A model generated the notes under the pieces. That model searched no databases, had not been told where the DNA came from, and saw only the letters and a list, made by a program, of their open reading frames with translations. Below are positions 1 through 6,143 of a stretch of 25,085 bases of DNA, in pieces. Position numbers and translations under genes: made by a program. This DNA comes from Prolixibacteraceae bacterium (GTDB lineage: Bacteria > Bacteroidota > Bacteroidia > Bacteroidales > Prolixibacteraceae). The stretch is taken from NCBI GenBank assembly GCA_003457135.1, contig DMSQ01000017.1, positions 78,688-103,772 of the forward strand, written 5' to 3'. How positions within the stretch are numbered: the stretch's first letter is position 1; every line of letters begins with the position of its first letter.

Positions 1-31
1 CTCTAAATCTCCCCGAAGGGGAGACTTTGGG
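1..31. repeat. CTCCCC/GGGGAG palindromic repeat, copy 1
   Basis: A short hairpin with arms TCTCCCC (8-14) and GGGGAGA (18-24) around a GAA loop, with A-rich and T-rich shoulders. It sits just before the first open reading frame. It belongs to the same degenerate family as the copies near 75-107, 4312-4347, 13428-13493 and 13596-13642. It may be a terminator or spacer of a gene upstream of the window, but no T-run follows, so I call it only a repeat. Confidence 0.6.
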
Positions 32-36
32 TTACC

Positions 37-1116
37 ATGAAAATGAAGAAAATAGTTAATAATAGCGCTGACCTAAAGCCCCTCCTACGGAGGGGTTGGG
101 GAGGCTTGGATTCCGTAAACTGGGGAATAATTGGCTGTGGAAACGTTACCGAGCTGAAGAGTGGTCCGGCCTTTAATAAGGTGGAACATTCCGGATTGGT
201 CGCAGTGATGCGCCGAAATGCTGTTTTAGCTGAAGATTATGCCAAACGGCATGACGTGCCGAAATGGTATTCGGACGCCAATCAACTGATCAACGATCCT
301 GAGGTTAACGCTGTTTACATTGCTACCCCGCCTGATACACATGCTTCGTATGCTATTGCTGTTATGCAAGCCGGAAAACCGGTTTATGTGGAAAAACCTA
401 TGGCCCGAAACTATCAGGAATGTCAGGAGATGATCCGTGTATCTGAAGAAACCGGCATGCCTTTGTTTGTAGCTTATTATCGCAGGTCGTTGCCCGCTTT
501 TCTGAAAGTAAAAGAGTTGATTGATAATGGAATCATTGGGAAACCGCTGACGGTAAATGTTCGCCTGCATAAATCAGTACCTGACCGCGATTTAAAACCT
601 GAAACTCAATTCTGGCATGTGAATCCGGAGATTGCTGGTGCCGGATATTTTTACGATCTGGCTTCGCATCAGTTCGACTACCTCGATTTTGTGTTCGGAC
701 CAATTACTGAAGTCACAGGAATAGCCAAAAACATTGCCGGACTTTATCCGGCAGAAGATACCGTTTCTGCTGCTTTTGCGTTTGATTCGGGAGTAAGCGG
801 AACCGGGAGTTGGTGTTTTGTTGTCCCAAAAGGAAGTGAAGAAGATATCATTGAAATTACCGGAACAAAAGGAAAACTTAGCCTCTCCAGTTTTCAGCAC
901 GGCGATGTTAAACTGACAACTCCGGAAGGAATGGTAAGTTTCAGCTTTCAAAATCCTGAAAATATACAACACAATCTTATTTCTCAGGTTGTTAAAACAT
1001 TGCGAGGAGAAAGCGAATGCGTGAGTACCGGAAAATCAGCCGCCAGAACCAGTTGGGTTTTGGAAGAGATAGTCAGAAATTATTATATTAAAGTTCAAAT
1101 AACCAATATTCAATAA
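37..1116 (+). CDS. Gfo/Idh/MocA family NAD(P)-dependent oxidoreductase
   Basis: A probable cytosolic NAD(P)-dependent dehydrogenase acting on a sugar, inositol or similar polyol; the substrate cannot be told from sequence. The Rossmann motif GCGNVTE lies at residues 33-39, IATPPDTH at 95-102 and the family EKP signature at 119-121; the C-terminal part looks like the usual GFO_IDH_MocA C-terminal domain. Length (about 335 residues without the odd leader) is normal. The start is uncertain. From ATG 37 or 43 the first 24 residues are not family-like, and part of them is encoded by a palindromic repeat (75-107). The conserved protein begins at DSVNWGIIG, where an in-frame TTG at 106 preceded by GGGGAGGC could serve as start. 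The last residues (QITNIQ) also run into intergenic-type repeat sequence. pdxB follows after a 59-base repeat-rich gap. Confidence 0.88.
   Translation: MKMKKIVNNSADLKPLLRRGWGGLDSVNWGIIGCGNVTELKSGPAFNKVEHSGLVAVMRRNAVLAEDYAKRHDVPKWYSDANQLINDPEVNAVYIATPPDTHASYAIAVMQAGKPVYVEKPMARNYQECQEMIRVSEETGMPLFVAYYRRSLPAFLKVKELIDNGIIGKPLTVNVRLHKSVPDRDLKPETQFWHVNPEIAGAGYFYDLASHQFDYLDFVFGPITEVTGIAKNIAGLYPAEDTVSAAFAFDSGVSGTGSWCFVVPKGSEEDIIEITGTKGKLSLSSFQHGDVKLTTPEGMVSFSFQNPENIQHNLISQVVKTLRGESECVSTGKSAARTSWVLEEIVRNYYIKVQITNIQ
75..107. repeat. CTCCCC/GGGGAG palindromic repeat, copy 2 (inside the reading frame)
   Basis: Arms CCCCTCC (79-85) and GGAGGGG (89-95) around TAC, with an outer AAGCC/GGCTT pairing. The unit lies between ATG 37 and the first conserved codon of the Gfo/Idh/MocA gene and is read without a stop as KPLLRRGWGGL. 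It probably entered at or near the original start codon. Confidence 0.65.
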
Positions 1117-1120
1117 CGAA

Positions 1121-1174
1121 AAACCAATATCCAAATTCAGACAAACCTTGAATTTGGAACTTGAAATTTGGAAC
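1121..1174. repeat. Short intergenic repeats upstream of pdxB
   Basis: A perfect 9-bp inverted repeat, CCAAATTCA (1131-1139) and TGAATTTGG (1149-1157), overlaps a near-perfect tandem pair, TTGAATTTGGAAC then TTGAAATTTGGAAC. The stretch fills the 5' untranslated region of pdxB and creates a spurious in-frame TTG at 1161. Its function is unknown. Confidence 0.5.
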
Positions 1175-1175
1175 T

Positions 1176-2297
1176 ATGAAAATAGTAATTGACAATAAAA
1201 TCCCTTATATCCGTGGCGCATTCGAAGGAGTGGCCAAGGTCGTTTACCTCCCCGGTTCAAAAACCACTCCGGAAGTGGTAAAAGATGCCGATGCGATTGT
1301 AACCCGAACCCGCACCATCTGCAATGAAAAACTGCTGGCAGGTTCATCGGTGAAATTCATTGCAACTGCAACCATTGGCTACGATCACATCGACACCGAA
1401 TATTGCGATGCCGCCGGAATTAAATGGACTAACGCACCGGGCTGCAACAGTAAATCAGTAGAACAATACATTGCTTCAACCTTGATGGTTTTGGCTGAAC
1501 GGAAAAATCTGCAATTGAAAGAATTGTGTATAGGCATAGTTGGAGTTGGAAATGTGGGCAGCAAAGTGGCCCGTGTTTCCGATCTTTTGGGGATGAAAGT
1601 ACTGCTTAACGACCCTCCGCGGGAACGCGCTGAAGGTTCTGCCGCCTTTGTTAGCCTGAAACAGATAATGGATCAAGCAGACATCATTACCCTGCATGTT
1701 CCGCTGAAGATGAAAGGTGAAGATGCTACTTTCCATTTGGGATCCGGAGAATTTTTCTCCGGATTAGTTCGCAAACCCATTTTAATCAACTCCTGCCGTG
1801 GTGAAGTAGTTGATACATTGGCTGTAAAAGAAGCACTCAAAAACAATCAGATTTCAGGATTTGTATGCGACTGCTGGGAAAATGAGCCAGATATCGATCT
1901 GGAATTATTGGCGATGACAGAGATTGCAACTCCACACATTGCAGGTTATTCGAAAGACGGGAAAGCCACCGGCACACAGATGAGCGTTCATGCCATCAGT
2001 CAATTCTTTGGCCTCGGATTGGAAAATTGGCGACCTTCTGAAGTGGAGCAACCGGAAAATCCTGTTTTTGAACTGGATGGTACGGGATTGAGCAATGAGG
2101 AAATAATCTCCAAAGCCATTCTGAGCACCTACGATATCCGGAATGACGATCAGACTTTCAGGAAAAATCCCGCACAGTTTGAGCAATTACGGGGTGATTA
2201 CCCAACCAGACGGGAGTTTCCGGTGTTTACTATTGTTCTGAAGAATATGCCTGAAGGAACTTTGGACATTCTGAAAAAATTAGGATTTAATATTTAA
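1176..2297 (+). CDS. pdxB: 4-phosphoerythronate dehydrogenase PdxB
   Basis: Oxidises 4-phospho-D-erythronate to 2-oxo-3-hydroxy-4-phosphobutanoate in the DXP-dependent pyridoxal phosphate pathway; cytosolic. It has the D-2-hydroxyacid dehydrogenase layout. The PdxB-type stretch GYDHID...NAPGCNSKSVEQY covers residues 68-98, the NAD motif GVGNVG is at 123-128, the catalytic Arg is in SCRGE (R208), the Glu in ENEP (E237) and the His in PHIAGYS (H254), followed by the GKATGT segment typical of PdxB. A C-terminal extension matches the PdxB dimerisation domain in length. At 373 residues it is close to the usual 375-380. ATG 1176 is preferred over in-frame TTG 1161, because the conserved beta strand MKIVIDN starts there and the upstream codons are repeat DNA. 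The stop codon overlaps the terminal repeat of the next unit. Confidence 0.92.
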   Translation: MKIVIDNKIPYIRGAFEGVAKVVYLPGSKTTPEVVKDADAIVTRTRTICNEKLLAGSSVKFIATATIGYDHIDTEYCDAAGIKWTNAPGCNSKSVEQYIASTLMVLAERKNLQLKELCIGIVGVGNVGSKVARVSDLLGMKVLLNDPPRERAEGSAAFVSLKQIMDQADIITLHVPLKMKGEDATFHLGSGEFFSGLVRKPILINSCRGEVVDTLAVKEALKNNQISGFVCDCWENEPDIDLELLAMTEIATPHIAGYSKDGKATGTQMSVHAISQFFGLGLENWRPSEVEQPENPVFELDGTGLSNEEIISKAILSTYDIRNDDQTFRKNPAQFEQLRGDYPTRREFPVFTIVLKNMPEGTLDILKKLGFNI

Positions 2298-2385
2298 CCA
2301 CAGAGAAAACAGAGGAAAAACAGAGATAAAACAGAGATAAAATTTCTCCGTTTTCTCTGTTTAAACTCAGCGAACTCTGTGGTTA
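2295..2385. repeat. ACAGAG-rich palindromic repeat
   Basis: A purine-rich run of CAGAG units is followed by its complementary CTCTG-rich run; the two ends form an 11-bp perfect inverted repeat. It lies between the stop of pdxB and the start of the GxxExxY gene. It could form a long imperfect hairpin in RNA and so might end pdxB transcription, but it has no clean T-tract. Confidence 0.6.
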
Positions 2386-2398
2386 CAAAAGCGAACTT

Positions 2399-2794
2399 AT
2401 GGAAGACAACAAATTAACCGAACAAATCATCGGATGTGCAATCAAAGTCCATCGTGCTTTAGTACCAGGACTTCTGGAATCAGCATATCAGGAATGTTTG
2501 CTTTATGAATTAATGAAAGTCGGATTATTTGTTGAAAAAGAAAAACCTCTGCCTCTGGTGTATGAAGAAGTCAAACTTGAATGCGGTTATCGAATTGATT
2601 TGCTGGTTGAAAAACAAGTTGTTATTGAGATTAAGTCAGTTGAAACTCTAAATAATGTTCATACAGCACAGGTACTAACTTATTTAAAGCTCTCTAATTG
2701 CAGAATTGGCTTACTGATAAATTTCAATGTAACCCAACTTACGAACGGTATAAAAAGGTTATACAATAAATATTATTCAGAACTACTCATTTAA
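2399..2794 (+). CDS. GxxExxY family protein (PD-(D/E)XK nuclease-like)
   Basis: A small single-domain protein of 131 residues. The name-giving motif is at G24-LL-E27-SA-Y30. A PD-(D/E)XK-like core follows: D67 in YRIDLLV and E77-I-K79 in VVIEIKS, the pattern of the restriction-endonuclease-like fold. Members are widespread in Bacteroidota, usually as small orphan genes; the biological role is not established and the nuclease activity here is inferred from motifs only. ATG 2399 directly follows the palindromic repeat, and the gene lies wholly inside the repeat-bounded unit between pdxB and gnd. Neither flanking gene is functionally related, which fits a passenger. Confidence 0.85.
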   Translation: MEDNKLTEQIIGCAIKVHRALVPGLLESAYQECLLYELMKVGLFVEKEKPLPLVYEEVKLECGYRIDLLVEKQVVIEIKSVETLNNVHTAQVLTYLKLSNCRIGLLINFNVTQLTNGIKRLYNKYYSELLI

Positions 2795-2856
2795 CTCTGC
2801 TTAATCTCTGTTATCTCTGTGGTTAAAAGAAATTACAATCATTCAAACAATACAAA

Positions 2857-4311
2857 ATGAAAAAATTAGCAGACATTGGATTGATCGGGTTGGCCGTGAT
2901 GGGCGAAAACCTGGTGTTAAACATGGAAAGTAAAGGCTACACGGTGGCCGTTTTCAACCGCACCACCGCCCGTGTTGACGAATTTATGGCTGGCCGTGGC
3001 GCTGGCAAAAATTTCATCGGAGCTCATTCGATTGCTGAATTGTGCACTTCACTGGAACGTCCGCGCAAAGTAATGATGCTTGTTAAAGCCGGACAGCCGG
3101 TGGACGATTTCATTGAATTGATTATTCCTCATCTGGAACCCGGAGACATCATCATAGACGGTGGAAATTCGCATTTTCCGGATACGATTCGCCGTGTCAA
3201 ATATGTTGAAAGTAAAGGTTTTCTGTACATCGGAACCGGCGTTTCAGGCGGTGAAGAAGGCGCTTTGCTCGGACCATCCATCATGCCCGGCGGATCGCCT
3301 GCCGCATGGCCAGCCGTGAAAGACATTTTTCAGGCTATTGCGGCCAAAGTGGATGACGGGACACCTTGCTGCGACTGGGTGGGTGAAGGCGGTGCGGGCC
3401 ATTTTGTGAAAATGGTTCACAATGGAATTGAGTATGGTGATATGCAGATTATCTGCGAAGCTTACCAGTTGATGAAAGATATGTTGGACATGAACGCCGA
3501 CGAAATGCACGAAGTTTTCAAAAAATACAATGAAGGCGACCTCGATTCGTATCTGATTGAAATTACCCGCGACATTTTGGGATTCAAAGATGAAGACGGC
3601 GAACCCATGGTTGAAAAAATCCTTGACACTGCTGGTCAAAAAGGTACCGGAAAATGGACAGGTGTAGCTGCTCTCGATCTTGGAATTCCACTGACTTTGA
3701 TCGGGGAATCGGTTTTTGCACGCTGTTTATCTGCTCAAAAAGACCTACGTGTTGCAGCTTCAAAAGTAATCAGCGGACCGGTGGTTGACAAAACTATCGA
3801 CAAAGCTCAGATGATTGCTGATTTGAAGGATGCTTTGTTCGGCGCAAAAATCATTTCGTATGCACAAGGTTACAACCTGATGATGGAAGCCGCCAAAGAA
3901 TATGGCTGGAACCTGAATTACGGCGGCATTGCCCTGATGTGGCGAGGTGGCTGCATCATCCGCTCACGGTTCCTTGGAGACATAAAAAAAGCGTTCGACA
4001 AAAACCCTGCTTTGCCCAACCTGCTGCTCGACCCTTATTTCAAAGAAATTGTTGAAAAAGCTCAGGCCGGATGGCGCCGTGTTTGTGCCACTGCACTCAC
4101 CAACGGAATTCCTGTTCCAGCTTTGACTTCGGCGCTTTGCTATTTCGACGGATTCCGCAGCGAACGTTTGCCGGCCAATCTGTTGCAGGCCCAACGCGAC
4201 TATTTTGGCGCTCACACCTACGAACGAACCGACAAACCTCGTGGCGAATTCTTCCACACCAACTGGACCGGACGAGGTGGCGATACGACTTCAAGAACGT
4301 ATGTGGTATAG
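2857..4311 (+). CDS. gnd: 6-phosphogluconate dehydrogenase, decarboxylating
   Basis: Cytosolic enzyme of the oxidative pentose phosphate pathway, turning 6-phosphogluconate plus NADP+ into ribulose 5-phosphate, CO2 and NADPH. The N-terminal dinucleotide motif is GLAVMG (11-16). The substrate segment HFVKMVHNGIEYGDMQ carries the catalytic Lys and the conserved HNGIEY. The C-terminal tail YFGAHTYERTD...FHTNWTGRGGDTTS is the signature end of the long homodimeric class. At 484 residues it is full length. The start follows the right end of the GxxExxY unit by 29 bases, so its transcription may come from within that repeat or from further upstream. zwf and a lactonase gene, often beside gnd, are absent here. 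A repeat and a strong hairpin follow the stop. Confidence 0.97.
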   Translation: MKKLADIGLIGLAVMGENLVLNMESKGYTVAVFNRTTARVDEFMAGRGAGKNFIGAHSIAELCTSLERPRKVMMLVKAGQPVDDFIELIIPHLEPGDIIIDGGNSHFPDTIRRVKYVESKGFLYIGTGVSGGEEGALLGPSIMPGGSPAAWPAVKDIFQAIAAKVDDGTPCCDWVGEGGAGHFVKMVHNGIEYGDMQIICEAYQLMKDMLDMNADEMHEVFKKYNEGDLDSYLIEITRDILGFKDEDGEPMVEKILDTAGQKGTGKWTGVAALDLGIPLTLIGESVFARCLSAQKDLRVAASKVISGPVVDKTIDKAQMIADLKDALFGAKIISYAQGYNLMMEAAKEYGWNLNYGGIALMWRGGCIIRSRFLGDIKKAFDKNPALPNLLLDPYFKEIVEKAQAGWRRVCATALTNGIPVPALTSALCYFDGFRSERLPANLLQAQRDYFGAHTYERTDKPRGEFFHTNWTGRGGDTTSRTYVV

Positions 4312-4347
4312 AAGCCCCCTCCAAACCTCCCCCACAAGGGGAGGCTT
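4312..4347. repeat. CTCCCC/GGGGAG palindromic repeat, copy 3
   Basis: Inner arms CCTCCCC (4326-4332) and GGGGAGG (4338-4344) with outer AAGCC/GGCTT shoulders. It starts at the base after the gnd stop codon and ends just before the terminator hairpin. Confidence 0.65.
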
Positions 4348-4349
4348 AA

Positions 4350-4384
4350 AAAAGCCGCTTTTCTGAAATGGGGAGCGGCTTTTT
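4350..4384 (+). terminator. Rho-independent terminator of gnd
   Basis: Arms AAAAGCCGCT (4350-4359) and AGCGGCTTTT (4374-4383) with a 14-base loop and a T-run at the end of the 3' arm. The A-run on the 5' side would let it act for transcripts from the opposite strand too. Confidence 0.8.
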
Positions 4385-4389
4385 AGTTC

Positions 4390-4418
4390 TGATCCGATGA
4401 CTGGAGTTCATCGGATCA
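4390..4418. repeat. REP palindrome, copy A
   Basis: A 29-base imperfect palindrome with arms TGATCCGATGA and TCATCGGATCA around CTGGAGT. It is the exact reverse complement of copy B at 5278-5306. It lies just downstream of the membrane-protein gene and belongs to the repeat family associated with the nearby RAYT. Confidence 0.9.
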
Positions 4419-4433
4419 ATCCAGAAATGACTT

Positions 4434-5123
4434 TTACTTTAATTCAACTCGTATTTCATTTATGAAATTTACCAAATGATCAAACAATTTATCAAGCAAG
4501 GCAATATTATCAGGCATAAATGATGTTTTATTCCTTTTAACAAGATCTTGATAAAAAGCCAGAAAATTATCCTGAATTTGGCCAGACAAACTGACAATTC
4601 TATTGAAATCTATCGATTCAAAATCATATTTAAATAAGTGATCATACCGAGGACGATAATTAAACAGAAAATAGTGAAACTCAACAAAAAAATCAACATG
4701 TTCGAGAATCTTATCTGTTTCATGGAGGTACTTTTCAAGAGAAATAGTATTGCTTTCTTCGAGAAGTATATGTGATAAACATTCCATTTGCAATTGCAAC
4801 TTTATTGGAGTTTGATGAATTCCAGGCAAATATTTCATGAGTTCTTCATATGCTTCAAGTTTTTTCTGTAATATGTATAAGTTTTTATTCTCCTCACTCG
4901 AATTTTTACTAAGCAGATAGGTAATATATCCAAGGATGATTACACTATATATGGAAATAATAGGTGAAATAATTCCACCAATATAAGCTCCAAAATTTCC
5001 CCAATCTGAAATACTTGAAGAAATATTAAATGATTTAAACTTCAACCAAAAATAAAAAATAGGGATAATTAAAGAAATAAGCATAACTATGCCAATGGTG
5101 ATAAATAAAGTTCTTCTTTTCAT
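4434..5123 (-). CDS. Two-helix membrane protein, abortive-infection-like (putative)
   Basis: A 229-residue protein with two predicted membrane helices near the N-terminus (about residues 6-27 and 47-71) and a helical cytosolic C-terminal part rich in Lys, Glu and Leu. The second helix is introduced by SDWGNFGAYIGGIISP (39-54). That pattern (W-G-x-F-G-x-Y/F-x-G-G-x-x-x-P) is also seen at the N-terminus of putative phage abortive-infection membrane proteins (PutAbiC-type). I recognise the N-terminal pattern only, so function remains open. The gene is more AT-rich than its neighbours and lies alone between two inverted REP copies. The ATG at 5123 overlaps the stop of a small upstream reading frame that looks like an AbiH leftover. 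Transfer into this site is likely but inferred. Confidence 0.7.
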   Translation of the reverse strand: MKRRTLFITIGIVMLISLIIPIFYFWLKFKSFNISSSISDWGNFGAYIGGIISPIISIYSVIILGYITYLLSKNSSEENKNLYILQKKLEAYEELMKYLPGIHQTPIKLQLQMECLSHILLEESNTISLEKYLHETDKILEHVDFFVEFHYFLFNYRPRYDHLFKYDFESIDFNRIVSLSGQIQDNFLAFYQDLVKRNKTSFMPDNIALLDKLFDHLVNFINEIRVELK

Positions 5124-5185
5124 AGGTTCATTTTTTCCCGTGGCACAAAATCAAAACCATTACCAATTAAATACAGGTCGTTCAT
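5120..5185 (-). pseudogene. AbiH-like N-terminal remnant (frameshifted)
   Basis: A 21-codon reading frame begins MNDLYLIGNGFD, which matches the start of AbiH-family abortive-infection proteins (IGNGFDL followed by a short HG motif). In the actual frame it continues FVPREKMNL and stops. Removing one T from the run at 5147-5150 restores GFDLCHGKK, the expected continuation, after which it stops again. The rest of AbiH is absent. Its stop overlaps the start codon of the membrane-protein gene (ATGA arrangement), so it could now act as a translated leader. The match is short, so identity is moderately supported. Confidence 0.5.
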
Positions 5186-5277
5186 TTCGTAAAAGTTGAT
5201 GTTTTTCAGAGGAATAAATTTAGAGAATAATTTTGATAAGTCACCCGCTCAATAGCAAAGAGATGCCCAATTTTTAC

Positions 5278-5306
5278 TGATCCGATGAACTCCAGTCATC
5301 GGATCA
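5278..5306. repeat. REP palindrome, copy B
   Basis: Exact 29-base reverse complement of copy A. Its last three bases (TCA, 5304-5306) are the stop codon TGA of the RAYT gene read on the - strand, so the transposase reading frame ends inside its own repeat. Confidence 0.9.
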
Positions 5307-5990
5307 GGGTATCAAGCCCAATTCCTTGGCTAATTCGCGATTAATGAGCTTGCCTTTTCGTCCGCAGTAGTAATCACGGTACGACGAGAATTCCCAATCT
5401 TCAGGATTTCGGACAAGCCTGTCGTTCACCGGATTCTGGTGTACATAGTTAAAGCAAATATTCAGGTAATTGTTATCGGGTAAATCGATGTTTCCCATCA
5501 TACCAAAATGTGTATCAAAATATGCCGGAGCAAATTCGGGTTCGGTCAGGCAAAGGGCTTTGGTATGTTGCTGAAACAATGATCCGTGCTTTTGGAATTG
5601 CTTATTGATTGCTCGAGTGTATGATCGCAGCATAATGGCTATTGAGTCGTTCAAAGTATGCAATTTTGCAATATTCGGAGAACTCATCCGATGACTGGAG
5701 TTCATCGGATGAGTAAACTCTACTTCACTATTACTGATCCGATGAGCCCAAGTCATCGGATCAGGCGCATCTACCATCAGATTACGTACTTCAATCTGTT
5801 CATTCACTACCTCGATCATGAGGTGAAAATGTGTTGGCATAAGGCACCAAGCCAATATATCGGCGTGAGGCTGAATACTTTTCTGGATTTTACCGAGAAA
5901 AAACAGGTAGTTCTCGCGATTGAAAAATATAGTCTGCGAATTATTTCCGCGGTTAAATACATGATAAATTTGGCCGTTTGCGAAATCCAT
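5304..5990 (-). CDS. REP-associated tyrosine transposase (RAYT, Y1/HUH type)
   Basis: A single-strand DNA transposase of the IS200/IS605-related Y1 group, thought to process REP hairpins. The start MDFANGQIYHVFNRGNN is family-typical. The metal-binding HUH pair is H54-F-H56 in MPTHFHLMIEV. The likely nucleophile is Y124 in SYTRAINKQ, followed by GSLFQQ. The C-terminal block CFNYVHQNPV...PEDWEFSSYRDY is the conserved end of the family. Total length is 228 residues, and about 30-40 residues between the HUH motif and the Tyr helix are not family-like. Within that stretch, residues 76-86 and 93-103 are encoded by two REP copies. The catalytic residues look intact, so activity is possible if the loop tolerates the insertion. 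The stop codon lies in REP copy B. Confidence 0.9.
   Translation of the reverse strand: MDFANGQIYHVFNRGNNSQTIFFNRENYLFFLGKIQKSIQPHADILAWCLMPTHFHLMIEVVNEQIEVRNLMVDAPDPMTWAHRISNSEVEFTHPMNSSHRMSSPNIAKLHTLNDSIAIMLRSYTRAINKQFQKHGSLFQQHTKALCLTEPEFAPAYFDTHFGMMGNIDLPDNNYLNICFNYVHQNPVNDRLVRNPEDWEFSSYRDYYCGRKGKLINRELAKELGLIP
5682..5714. repeat. REP palindrome, copy C (inside the RAYT gene)
   Basis: A 33-base palindrome with arms ACTCATCCGATGA and TCATCGGATGAGT; the loop matches copy A. Compared with A and B, both arms carry a matching change (CTGATCC to CTCATCC and GGATCAG to GGATGAG), which keeps the stem paired. It is read in frame as THPMNSSHRMS. Confidence 0.9.
5734..5764. repeat. REP palindrome, copy D (inside the RAYT gene)
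   Basis: A 31-base palindrome with arms CTGATCCGATGA and TCATCGGATCAG and a diverged loop. Its orientation, judged by the loop, is opposite to copy C. It is read in frame as PDPMTWAHRIS. The centres of C and D are 51 bases apart, exactly 17 codons. Confidence 0.88.
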
Positions 5991-6143
5991 GATGTGGTTT
6001 TGTCTTCAATTTAACACTTTTTTCCGAATAAATTATTGGTAATCTAATTTACTTGAATGTCTGACTTGCTTTTATCAGGTATAGATGTTAAATTCGTCAC
6101 ACAATCCTTTTATTACCTCAGGTTAACGCCAAAAACCACACTC

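Larger units (their letters stand above)
2293..2827. mobile_element. Repeat-bounded GxxExxY cassette (putative)
   Basis: The unit is bounded by a perfect 14-bp inverted repeat: TTTAACCACAGAGA at 2293-2306 and its reverse complement at 2814-2827. Only the GxxExxY gene lies inside. Its left end is a 90-base stem-loop region, with TAACCACAGAG (2295-2305) opposite CTCTGTGGTTA (2375-2385) and ACAGAGAAAAC (2300-2310) opposite GTTTTCTCTGT (2350-2360). No transposase and no convincing target duplication are seen, so a non-autonomous element is an inference. Confidence 0.45.

Noticed and set aside
2295..2385. CAGAG repeats considered as a CRISPR or tandem array
   Set aside because: Units are very short, irregular and mirrored as CTCTG on the other side, so it is a palindromic structure without spacers.
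4071..4349. 92-codon frame overlapping the 3' end of gnd and the repeat
   Set aside because: It is in another frame of a strongly conserved gene and its translation has no recognisable domain; the run into the repeat is accidental.
5658..6014. Open frame of 118 codons on the + strand opposite the RAYT gene
   Set aside because: Antisense shadow: the palindromic REPs keep both strands open, but the protein has no family features, while the - strand frame has all RAYT motifs.
6057..6143. Upstream ATG giving the DUF4412-like protein 29 extra residues
   Set aside because: The extension would bury the clear signal peptide that starts at ATG 6144.
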